From Halicephalobus mephisto (Eukaryota > Nematoda > Chromadorea > Rhabditida > Panagrolaimidae): a DNA stretch of 64,000 bases. The notes under the pieces were generated by a model. It saw only the letters and a program-made list of their open reading frames with translations. It made no database searches and was not told the origin of the DNA. How positions within the stretch are numbered: position 1 is the first letter of the stretch; each line of letters begins with the position of its first letter. The stretch is taken from positions 248,001 through 312,000 of the forward strand of contig SWDT01000092.1 of the NCBI GenBank assembly GCA_009193035.1, given 5' to 3'. The position numbers and the translations under genes are program-made. Of this stretch, positions 1 through 11,220 are shown piece after piece.

Positions 1-49
1 TCTGTAAACAACATTAATCGATTAAATCAGAATCCAAAGATTACCTCAC

Positions 50-1799
50 CTTGGTTATAATCCCCATTCTCTTCCTATCAGCAGTAAAAGGAAAAATGTG
101 AAGAATCTGGTACTCTTGGTTTTTCCCATTGGAGAACAAAGTCATTGATTTAGTATCTCGAGCTGTCAAGGACATCCCGACGGATTCTGCCCATTCGACG
201 AGGGCTATTTCGTCTGGAGAAGAAGCTTGGAAGATCTTGGAATCGGCTTCCTGGATGGGGGTGACGTTATGACACAAAGCTATGGATTCAACAGCCATGG
301 AGATTTTTATTTCGATCGGGGTCTTTATGCCATTCTTCTGAAGAAGTCTGGTGATTTCTCCAAAAGCGTCCTCACTCAAGGAAGCTGAACCAATATGCAG
401 CTAAAAATAATGACATCCGTTTAAATTACCGTATCAGAACTTACTTTTTTGAACTTCATCTCGTTTTTCGTCAATGTTCCCGTTTTGTCCGTCAGCAAAT
501 ACGAGATTCTGCCAAGTTCTTCTGGAATGGAAGAAGTCCTGACTTGGATGTTCGGCATTGTCTTGTCTCTCCCGATGAAGAATGAATAATAAAGTTTCGC
601 CACTTCCATGTTTACTTTCAACGAAATCGGGAGGATATAAGAGTAAATTAAAGCAAATCTAATAAGCTGATTCAGCCAGTTGTACTGTAATCCCTTCATG
701 CATATCGATCCAACGGTTAGTAATGCGAGAAACAGGAATAACAGGATTGTTAAAAAATCGATCTGGAAACGGATTTGATGAGTTTTCGGTTAAAATCTGG
801 TCTTACTTCTTTGTCGAGTAATCCGACTTTGTAATGAGGCTTGGACCTATTCAGCTCAACCCTCGTCTCCCTTCCGGTGTAAATCACGAGGACTAGGGCA
901 GTCCCCGCAGTCAGAGTAGTACTTGCCCAGAGGACATTTTCGATGTTCAAAGAGTACTCGATTTTCTGACCGTTCAAGGTCCTCGTACTCGTTCCGATGA
1001 AAGAATGAATATTCTTGTGGGGACTTTCGGCGAAAACCTCACAATTGACACAGAAGATATCCTGTAGAATCTTTGGAATTTGAAATCCTTTAATTTTTAC
1101 TTACATCATCTTTTTCTAATTCTTGCAGCATCGGCAGAGCGTGTTTTAATTTCCAGTCAGTTTCTCCATCTAATTGGTCTGTTTTAATGAAGCAACAACC
1201 GTTGTGTTCAGAAGTCCGTAAAAGAACAACATCGGCGGGGATTCTCTGGTTTTTGTGAAGGACCAGTACATCACCGACTCGAATGTCTCTAAAGAACAAA
1301 CAGATGAGTCATGAAGGGAACTGTGCATCATCAGTTCTCCGAAATTAAAAAAACCAACTTGCTTTTAACCAATCTAGATCCATAAATATCCAATTTTTTA
1401 TATTCTTGATTATTAAGTTTCCGGTCTCTCCAATACCGTAGAAACTCCTCGTATGCTTCTCTGATGATTGTAATACTCAAGACGAAAATCTAAAATAATT
1501 ACTAATTTCAGGTTCTACGGTACGAGTCTCACCAAAGGAATCCAGTAACTGTAGAGATTGCCAATTTTCAAAGATGGGAAAAACTGGCTCAAGGCAACAA
1601 ACAAAAAATACAAATTTAGAAAAAATTTAAATTGTTCAAATAACACCAGAGGCAAAAATGTCAGAATACTATATTTCTGATTTTTGACGAGATTCTTGAC
1701 GGATTTTCCTGAATATTCTTTCCCAACAACTATGGTTCTGGAGTATAAGGGTTGTTTAGTGGGTAAATATCGCTTCAGATTGCTGTAATAAGTCTTCAT
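50..1799 (-). CDS. tat-5: P4-type ATPase, ATP9/TAT-5-like phospholipid flippase (5' part, cut by window edge)
   Basis: P4-ATPases flip aminophospholipids to the cytosolic leaflet; the ATP9/TAT-5 branch acts at the plasma membrane and endosomes. Exons on the minus strand, all in phase: 1533-1799, 1359-1489, 1105-1288, 807-1061, 445-762, 50-400; the gene runs off the left edge through an intron. Seen: N-terminal membrane segment around [13 protein letters not shown], actuator-domain motif [11 protein letters not shown], membrane helices, phosphorylation motif DKTGTLT with the catalytic aspartate in exon 445-762, and the start of the nucleotide-binding domain ([21 protein letters not shown]). 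The order and wording match ATP9A/TAT-5 better than other P4 classes. Start: ATG at 1799 is the first in the exon, but an acceptor at 1794-1795 in the same frame could join an upstream exon (ATG near 2198, donor after 2133) adding an Arg-rich N-terminus. The hinge and C-terminal helices lie outside the window. Confidence 0.9.
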
Positions 1800-2132
1800 T
1801 ACGAAATACCAAAAATCATAAAATGAATGAAAAAAGACTGATCAAGAAAGAAAACTGGGAAAATAAAATGATAACAAACTTTTGTCGAAAAATAAAACTG
1901 CAATTTCTGGACCACAATTTTACGGCTTCCATTTTTTTAATAAAAAAAGTAAACATCCATGAAAACTATTTCTCTAATATCGAAAAATTTATAAAACTTG
2001 GAACAGGCTGTTGTTGGAGACTGAACTTAATATCGTTGCTAAGATACACGAGATTGTGCCAAGTTTTAGAATAATGACTAATTTCAACAAACATGCAAGT
2101 TTTAATTCGATTTTAAAATACGAGAAATTAAC

Positions 2133-2198
2133 CCACAATCTCCTCCTTCTCTGAAGTCTGCTCTGATCAAGGAATCTGGAGTATTCCTTGTAAGACAT
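2133..2198 (-). other. possible upstream N-terminal exon of the tat-5-like gene
   Basis: An ATG at 2198 opens 22 codons ending in an Arg-rich run before TGG, followed by a GTTAAT donor. It is in phase 0 with an acceptor at 1794-1795 (weak, no polypyrimidine tract) that would drop the ATG at 1799. ATP9-type proteins often carry a short basic N-terminal segment before the first helix, so this is plausible, but the acceptor is poor and the model is an inference. Sequence from 2199 to 2645 holds an open frame on the minus strand that I do not recognise. Confidence 0.3.
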
Positions 2199-2645
2199 GA
2201 TGGAATCGTCGGTGTAGTCATGTATCAAATATTAATGGAGATCCTGAGTTTTTGCTTGTAACAGAAACAAAAATAGTCCGGAGGAAAACTGACAGAGGTT
2301 TCCCCGTGTTGCTTGAAAAGATCAGCCACACGCCCAGAGAGGGAAGCGACAAAAACTGTCCAGCCCGACAATAAAGGTGGCTTGACTGTCAACCTGATAG
2401 TCTCGCTTTCTGAACTTCGAAGCAAAATAAATAGGGATTGCCATTTATACAAAAAACCGGAAAATTGGACGAAATCAAGATTTAATGCTTTTCAGAAATT
2501 GAAAACTTTTATTGTCCTTATTTTATTTTAGAAAACGCAAAATATTGAATTTAGCTTTAGTGGAATTCTAAAAATGTCTAAAATTAGAAACCTTTGTAAT
2601 AACGATAGATTTTGCGGTAAGAAATAACACAATTCGTTCAGATTG

Positions 2646-4161
2646 TTAGAGTTCGATTTCGCCTCTGAGAATAGTCACAACTTCTCCTTCTACGTTGATT
2701 CTCCCAGGAGTGGGGAAACTGACTTTGAATTGAGCTCCACGACCTGGATAACATTGGAATGCTAAAACTCATCAATTATTACAGTACACATGGTCAAAAC
2801 CAACCATAGAACGGTCCATTATGATTCTTCTCTTTAGCCCAAAATGGACCTAAGGCACATTGAGAAGATCCCGTGGCCGGGTCTTCGTTGATTCCGGCCC
2901 ATGGAGCGAAATATCGTGAAATGTAATCATAAGCTTTGCCTTCGGAATCGAAAAACCCTTGTTTTTTGGCATCTTTCGGGAAGAGAGTGATGACGACTCC
3001 TCTGATTTTAGAGCCATCGTGGACTTTCAAGAGCTTCTCCGCATTGTGCGTGATGGATAACAGCTGATCTTGCGTGGTTTCAGGATCAAGGACAATTAAG
3101 AGTTTCTTGCATTCCGTATAGAGACAAGCTTGAATGGGACTCAGATGAGGAACTAGTATCTAAAAATTACTTTCTTTTGTTATTAATTCAATTTCATATA
3201 TCTGTGTTTTTAAGACATTCACATTTCGTGATATTTAAATTGAAATAATATTATTCCAATAGAAATGTTTTGGAGAAAGAGCTTCGACGAATTATTTACA
3301 TATGGCCATGTAAAAAATCAAAATCAACCCAAATTTACTCGGATTGACATCTTGGGAAAAGGAACGACAGGGCTGACTCATGGTCAACAAACAGGTATGA
3401 CTGTGTGGAATGGATTGTCGAAATTTCTCTTGCATAGTTTTTAACTGACAAGCGTTTCTTTTTTCTAATTTGTTTTTTTCTAAATTGCTGGCCTGATTTC
3501 TTCATTGGTAACTTATCAGGCTTATATATTTTGAATAAGTTCTCATTACAGTATTCTCCAACAAAGAATAAAACTCACTTCAACGATTTCATTAACCAAA
3601 GGGTCTTCTGGTTCGTTATTATGTTTGAATCTCTTCGTTGAGAAATAAGTAGTCTTGGAGAAAGCCGGGAAATCCAAAATCAATCCTTTGTCGGATTTCT
3701 TGACTCGAAGTTCCCCAGATAAAGTTAAGAACACGATTTCCTCATTTTTGTTCTCTGGAATCGAGATAATAGAAGATTTCAAAGACGAAAACTCACTGAT
3801 CTCATTAAGGAGAACATGCGCTGTTGCTAAAGTGGCATGTCCACAGAGATTAACCTCAACAGTTGGAGTGAACCATCTTAGAGAGAAGGTTTTAGCTAGA
3901 AATTCAATGTTGTCCGAGTGGGATTCCAATTCCAACCTGTCTCCCAAGAACCCCCATCGAGAGGAATCGGGATAGCTGTTTCAGATAGATTGAATTCTGC
4001 TCCTAGTTTTTGATATTGGGTATCAGAGAGCTTCTGAAATTACACAATAACTTCGGGATAAAACAAAAAAAACCAATCTCGGGAATTAAGCAGACAGCAG
4101 CTTGATTTCCGGCGAATCTGACAGCAGTAAATGCATCGACGATAAATGCTTTGTATAGCAT
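2646..4161 (-). CDS. PhzF/PBLD-like (phenazine biosynthesis-like) protein
   Basis: PhzF-family proteins have a duplicated epimerase-like fold; bacterial PhzF isomerises a phenazine precursor, whereas the animal PBLD proteins have no firmly known substrate. Exons: 4074-4161, 3937-4033, 3579-3895, 2805-3159, 2646-2761. Seen: N-terminal FIVDAFT and GNQAAVC, NLSETA (the glutamate is the family's catalytic position), LRWFTP, LCGHATLATAHVL, DPATGSSQCALGPFWA, and a C-terminal FQCYPGRGAQF. This is the full domain order of the family at about the usual length of 300 residues. Junctions 2-5 are in phase, including a 41 bp intron at 3896-3936. The first junction is not: donor at 4073 leaves phase 1 while the conserved helix after the acceptor at 4034 needs phase 0. 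An assembly indel, an unusual splice or a broken gene could explain this. Confidence 0.82.
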
Positions 4162-5058
4162 TTTCTTTAGAAACAATATTTGTCAAACTTTCAATGGGCA
4201 AATGATGCAAGATGAAATAAAATGATCTCTTTTGCCAATCAGTGATCAATACGCACTAAGAGAATAGGTCAAAAGTCAACGATTATGCGGTCTTTCTACC
4301 CATCGACTATATTGTTTAAAGATCATCAAATTCTTAAGAACAAACATTATTCGTGGTAGGACCAATGTCTTTTAATTTGGCATTCACTTGATCTTTATTC
4401 TTCAATGTTTTTGATACACATCATGTCTGATTCATTTCCCGACCAAGAATTTGGCTAATGGTTTATTAAGAATTGAATTTAGAAATAAAAATCAATGCAG
4501 ATTTCCTAATAAATGCACTAGATTAATTGCTGAGAGATTACGTCAAAGTATAGTCGACCTAATATTGGTATTATTAAAGATAAATCATGCGTAATTTAAA
4601 AAAATAAAAACTTCGAAGAGATAAAAGAATTCACAAGGAGATTATTCTAAGATCTACAATACGTTTTTCTAGATCTTCGTATTATAAATCTTTTATCTTT
4701 TTACGATAAGAATCCGAAATAAGTATCTTAATGGAGGATGAACGACGATGATCAGAAAATTGATATAGAAAAGACGGAATATAAATATATACAATTAACA
4801 GCAATCGAATGGACTTCAGACATCAAGAAATTGATGTGAGTTACCAGAAGAAGAAAGTACACAGAAATTAATCTTAAATCAACCATAAAGACTATGATTC
4901 CAAAACTCTAGTAATTAAAATAGTAATTAAAGAAGATAAAAACCTTGCAAAGCAAAAAACCAGACTAATTCAAAACTAAGAGCTTTTCGTGCCGAGACCT
5001 TTCTAAACCGCTTCTTTTGCTTTCGCGCTCTCTTTCGTCCAAATATTCCTGTCTACAA
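4162..5058. other. AT-rich divergent intergenic region
   Basis: This spacer lies between the start of the PhzF-like gene (minus) and the start of the PHF12-like gene (plus), so it should contain both promoters. It is strongly AT-rich with runs such as TATAAATATATAC near 4780. No convincing ORF, RNA gene or repeat was seen. Confidence 0.6.
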
Positions 5059-8000
5059 ATGGCTCCAGAACCTGTGCCTGCTGATGCTTCTCCAGAAGGC
5101 CCTAAAACTCGTTCCAAGCTAAAAAGAGCTAAGGGCAGCGACAGTCCATCCCGGGATTCTTCTTCATGTCCTTCAATCAAAACGAAGAAGAAGAAATTCA
5201 AGAAGCCGAAGAAAAACCCTGATGACGGCAGTTCTGCTGATGAATCAGATTCATCGGAAGACGACTATCAGTACATCATAGATGGACCTAATCTCGATAG
5301 ACGTATCAAAGTCAAATATGTAGAAGACGTCGGAGTCGAAGACGTTAGTTTTCTGTAATTTTCCATATATCAAAATCATGTTTAGGAAATTAGAGACTTG
5401 AAAGATGCTGCTTTCAAGAAAGAGGCTCCAAATGTTGTCCGTCCGAATCAAATCAAAGGGAAGAATCATCGATCGAGAAACATGAATTCTTGTGCAACTT
5501 GCGACGTGGGTTTTACGAACGCTTTAATTTCAACTCGATCCGTTATTACAGGAACCGGGAGAGGATTTGATTATCTGTGCCCGATGTCCCAACTCATTTC
5601 ATCCATCTTGCATGACTGTTCCGACTACATCTAAAAGAACGAATTCAGAACCCTGGATCTGCCAGAGGTGCACATATGAGACCAATGACTTGAATTTGCC
5701 TCGTCGATTGCCTAAAGTTCTTCCATTCTCAGAAGAATCTCGGTTTAACTCTGTTGTTGAAGAAACTTTGAAAAAAGAGGGGGCAGACGGCAATGTACCC
5801 TTCGAACGAGCTCTGGAGATCTACGGTAACTTATCGAATCCGAGAACTTTTGCGTTGCCGAGGGAGTTACTGGATGAGTTGGTGGATATGCCTTTTATGG
5901 AACACATTCCGAGGAAACGTTTATGTCAGTCAGACGCTATTTGTTTCGTTTGTAAGGAACACCACACGGAGAAGAATCCTTGCATCCAATGCGATTACTG
6001 TCCTGCCGCCTTCCATTTACATTGCCAGAATATCCCAATGACCGCGATCTTGAATGAATTCTGGATGTGTCCTCTACATGCTGAAATTGCTATCGTAAGT
6101 CTAGATTTACTCGGTTAAGTTAGTAAAGTCAACTTTAGGACCGATTTGCCTTGACTTCAGTGAGCATCAGTTCCAGAATGTTCTTGTGGAATCGCTCTAG
6201 GACGGCGATCAAAGGGAAGAAAACGTTCAAATCCTTTATTCAGAGAACGAAGCAATTACGAGGAACACAAACAAAGCTGTATTCATTCGATGACATTCCT
6301 GCATATATTGACTCTTTAATGTTGAAAAAAGACCCCGAAGTTGAAGTTCCGAAAGAAATTGGCCGGAGTAGAGCATCTAGATCATTTTCTCTGCCGAAAC
6401 CACTGACAAGATCATCTTCCCGCTTTTCGAAAACCAGTTCAGTAAACTCCGATGATGGACAGCTCCTTAACTCGTTATTCGATGAACCTACGGATGACAA
6501 GGAAGATGAAACTCCCCACTTCGGTAATCGTATTGTTCCTCACAGACCTTATCCACAAGCTTGTTTATCAGAAAACCCTGAAAATAGTGTTGAGACTCTC
6601 TTACGTGCTGCAGAGTACCTGAATCAATACAAAACAGAAATATCGGACTTGAAAAATTATTGTGATTCACGAAAATATGATATGGATAAGTGCTTTGAAA
6701 GAAAGTCTGAAAACGTCGTTGAAACCGTTGAACCACGGGATTTTCCACTCCAATCTGCTCCTTTTGACTATTATGATCCTGACGAAATGATGGAAGAACG
6801 TGGTCATTACTCTGTCCAGGATTTGAGACCTGCAGCAACCTACGTTAGTTCATCGGGAGGGGAAAAGTCTACAGCTGGAATGGCTTATGTTTCCGTTACT
6901 GATTTATATTATGATGATTCGTAAGTTTTATTATAATCATAGTACATGATCAATGGGGTATTATTTCGATCAGTTCTTAGTCCTAATATTTTAGTTCTTA
7001 AAAAATTAGTTAAAAAATCCTAAGACAAAAAAAGACTACATTAGGAACACTACAATTGAAGTAGAATTAGGGAAATGAAGACGGTTTCCTGAGAGATCAG
7101 AATTGTTTCATTTTCAACTCTGGAAAGCAAAATCAGTTAGAAAGTTTATAGATTATTTTAACAAATAGTTCTAAAGATTTTTTATTACGGGAGTTCACCT
7201 AGTTATCTTTTTTAAAAATCAATATAAATCAAACTACTTTTTAACGAAATTTTATAAAATAATAGTTTCGAAAGGGTTTGTAAACACAAAGATATCTTTA
7301 TTTATATATGAAAATATTCTAGACATGAAGACTATCGACAACGTGCCATTCATCGATTGAAAACCTATCACAAGTCATTGCTGAAGGAAGAAGAGAATCC
7401 AGCAGCTGAGACGAGATCCGTGCCAATTGAAATAGGAACACCAGAATTGACAAATAGTGGATCTGATAATTCAATACCAATGCCAAAACAAACGGATATA
7501 GTTAATGATGAATCTCGTATGGATGTAGATGAACCATCGATTACAATACCTGCTTCAAGTACTCAAATGAACAATGGTGGTAATGACAATAATAATGCAG
7601 TTTCTGCTTCAGTTCCGAACCAAAGCGAGGAAAATGCTCCTCAGCAATCCTATAAATTAAATGTTCACAAATTTGGCAACTTATTTGATGGACAACTTGG
7701 GTTCCCTATCAAAACCTATTACTTTGTTCGTTATTATGGGGTTTTCCACACTGATGGTGAGAAGATCTTTATCAGATATTCCAGAGCTGATCCAGAGAAT
7801 CAAATGTCTCTTCCAAGAAATGTTCCTGACAAGATTCTTGAATTTGCTCCAGAGGTTTTTACAGAGTGTTATCAGATCGAGGAACTTCAAAGTCAAAGCA
7901 ATGTATTCGCGAACAAGAAGGAAAATACGTCATTGAGGATATTCGCCACTATTAAAGATTCCAACATCTGGTTCCAGTGTTTCAATTATCTGAAGACGGC

Positions 8001-10892
8001 TAAGAATATCGGAAATAGAAAGGAAGTAACATTCGAACTCATGAAAGCTGTTGGATTTCGTTTCAAGAAGAATAAAAAGAACAAACTTTCGATTATTCCT
8101 CCTACTGGGAATAAAGAAACAATTATGAACAAAGTTGCAGATATAGCCATGAAGATTTGTCGAGGTGAAAAAGTTAAGGAAAAGTCAGCAAACCCAAGCG
8201 TGGCATCTGATGTGAAAGAAGAACCAGTTGAGACAATTGTTGATGATTGCCCGGATAAGGAACTTGTGACGAAGGGAGTTGAGAAGGATGAATGTCCACC
8301 TTCTCCTGTTCAACCTTCACCAATTGAACAAGAAGATCCAATTACTATTAGTGGGTTGGAGAAAGAATTTGAAGAATCTGATGAATCTGTACCTGCTTCT
8401 GTGAAACAAGAATCTGAACAACAATCAACATCGAAACTAGAATCAGAAGAACCACAGGAAGAAGCTAGGTTTGCTGCACCTCGTGAATTACGTAGATGGA
8501 GTTCTGTTACTTCAAATGATGATATCAACATTGATGATATTAATTTAGAGGGCTTGGATCTAGATAGTTTGATTCCAGAAAAGCCTAGTGAACCTGATAT
8601 GGTCGATAAAGACACGAAGGATTACTTGGTCGAAACTCCCGATTTCCGTCGTTATCTGAGGAAAGCTAATGCCGAAATTGCTTCTATTCGGAAATTAGTT
8701 ATTCAATTGAAGAAAATGGTCGGATATGATGTAGATGAAACCTCAGTTGTCCGTAAGGTGACTAAGAGGAAGAAGATGGCCTTGTCGACTCCAAAGAAAC
8801 AGCCTCCGAAACGACAACAAGAGCCAAGTTTGGAAAGATTTACTTCGAGAGAACTTCTTACTCAGATCCTTGAAGGAAGAAAGAGATTTGCTGATATCAT
8901 TGAAGATCATAGAGCTGAAGGAATGAAGAAAGTCCAAGCTCATCAGCCACAGAAAGCTGTGTCTCCTACTCCTGTGACTTCTGCATTATTCCCTGAGATT
9001 CTGGAAGGTAGAAGAACGTGTAGAGGTAGATTAACTTCATTGAATGAAAGTATGATTGCTAAAGCTAACTTCAATGCCCCACCATCCTCTGAAGGTACTC
9101 AGAATCCTCGAAAACCAGAAACTTCTGGATCTACTCAACAACTCACAAGTACTTCTAATAAACGTCGTGCTGGAAATTCTGAATCACAGAGTTCGTCTTC
9201 AGAATCACAAGAAACCCTGAAGCCAGCTAAACGACAAATGGGAAATGTTGAAATATCTGGATCAAATCCATCTTCTAAATCCACCGTCAAAGTTGAGTCT
9301 GTTACTACAGATACAACGTCTAATGAATGGGCTACAGACTCTTCCAGTATGGAAGTAGTTAGAGATGAATCAAAAAAGGTGGATGATGATGTTGTTTTCG
9401 TGAAACCAGAACTTCCAAAGAAGTCTCGTGGATCCAGTCCGTCGTTAAAAGGGAAAGTCGACCTTTTTCGAGTTTATTTATCAGATGAAGATCCTGAACA
9501 GCCAATGAAATTTGCCGTCAAAGCTGTGGCTGAAGGTGGACAAGAAAAGTGGTACAATGTGACTCTTCCTGAAGACTTCTATGAGGGGAAATCAAAGAAG
9601 AAACGTGAAGCAGAGAAAGTAAAGAAACTCAAGGAGGAAAAGAAAGCTGTTAAAGAAATAAAGAAAAGCAAAAAGACTGATGGGAAGAAGGCTGACAAAG
9701 TAAAAAAACCTGGAATTCAAAAATCGAGCAAGAAAATTCAGAAGAAAAAGCCAGAAATTAATGAAAAATCACGGTCTTCTGAATCCGTTCCATCTGTGAA
9801 AGAAGAGAAAATTTCGAAACCTGTTAAAAAACCAACAGGAAAGAAGTCTAATCAAAAACGGAATCCACCACCAGATCCAACGAAATCCTCTACTTTGGCC
9901 AAAAGGTTAATAACGAATATGCTTCCTTCGAAACCCCTCATCGAAGAGAAATATGATTATTCAAAGATGATCCCACTTCAATGCAGAAAAGCCGGTAACT
10001 TCTTGTATTTGATGTACTGTAAGAAAGATATTTGGGTGATCGTCTGTAGATTCCCCTTCACAAAAGAAATCCTGGCTTTCAATGTTCCTCTAGAAATACG
10101 AGAACAGATTTCATTGAATGAATTCGAGGGAGATCTTCCTGGAGAAGCCAAAGGAACGAACTACGGTAGTGTTATTGAAGCTATTATTCAATACGAACGT
10201 GCCAATTCTGTTCTCGACAAGAAGTGGAGAATGAATGCTGGACTCATTAGCTTGAGGAAGGTGGAAGTGAATGAAAACGCCGAATATAGTTTAGATCAAA
10301 GTAAGATTTAATTTTTAGAAAGATTAGCATTAAATTGCTTTTAGGATTCCTGAAACCAGATTTGCCTATCATAGGTGCATTGATTATGGTATCACCTGTA
10401 CATTCTTATGCCACAATCCCACTCCATTATCCGTTAACGAGTTTCGGTTGTCATCCATCATCAACTGTGGATACTTCTCTGCTGTCGACAAAGTGCAAAG
10501 CTGTCAGTCTTAATCATGCTTGTGTTTTCTATGACAAATTGACAGCTACAGTATACCTCCGAGCAAATTACGAAACTGTTGTTGATGGAGAAATTTACGG
10601 AGATAATGTCTATCTATCGGAATCCCTGAAATGCCGTTGCAATCGACGTTTCAAGGATTTCAGATCTCCTGTTGACAGATTATCCAGAGCTCCGATAAGA
10701 GACAATTCCGTTATCGAAATGGGTTGCTTTAAATTCACCGTCACATTGATGAATCTAGAACAGATCTGGTCCGAGATCCCTGGTACTTGTCCAACTTTAT
10801 CCATGGATAGCGAAGGTATTGGAGTCGAGGACAACATCAACGACCTCCCAGATATTTCTGATGGTGATCTCACTGATTTTTCAAGTTCATAA
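5059..10892 (+). CDS. PHF12: PHF12-like chromatin protein: two PHD fingers plus FHA domain
   Basis: PHF12 is a PHD-finger corepressor subunit of a SIN3B/HDAC/MRG15-type nuclear complex. Exons: 5059-5343, 5386-5505, 5552-6094, 6139-6920, 7323-10300, 10345-10892; all phases agree and give about 1,751 residues, much longer than the roughly 1,000 of human PHF12. Seen: basic Ser/Lys-rich N-terminus; PHD1 at about 131-178 (CATCD, CARCPNSFHPSC, WICQRC); PHD2 at about 266-311 (CFVCKEHH, CIQCDYCPAAFHLHC, FWMCPLH) followed by the PHF12-like DRF segment; a very long Glu/Lys/Ser-rich middle encoded mostly by one 2,978 bp exon; and a C-terminal FHA-like region (VHSYATIP, LNHACVFYDK) followed by CRCNRR. 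An in-frame TAA overlaps the exon 4 donor, so an unspliced reading would look like two genes; the matching phase and the PHF12-type order of PHD and FHA domains argue for one gene. A polyA-type signal (AATAAA-like) follows the stop. Confidence 0.88.
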
Positions 10893-11220
10893 TTAAATAA
10901 ACTCTTCAAAATAACAATTACCCCATTTGTATCAATGAAGTTGATCAAAATGACTATCCTTTATCCTTCAAAGACAACATTATTAACAGTGAAACGCTTT
11001 GGTAATTATTGAGATAGGTTGGGGACCACAGCGAGATCAACTGTAGTCGTGAATCGACACTGAGCACAATTCCAAGTGAGAAATTTAAACTGATCAGTTT
11101 CAAAGTGATAATTGTTAAAAATTAGTTAAACTAGTTGCCCGTTTTGTCTGCATTTGCAGTCGAAAGATCGACATAAAATTATTTCTTCTGAAAAAGAAAT
11201 TACTACATAAGATATTGGAA
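10893..11220. other. tail-to-tail spacer between the PHF12-like gene and the RIM-binding protein gene
   Basis: The two convergent genes end 328 bp apart. The plus strand has ATTAAATAAAC just after the PHF12-like stop, a likely polyadenylation region. Nothing else was recognised. Confidence 0.5.

Noticed and set aside
6922..7322. Possible gene boundary between a PHD-only protein and a separate FHA protein
   Set aside because: The GTAAGT donor and acceptor restore frame, and the known PHF12 domain order spans the junction; kept as one gene.
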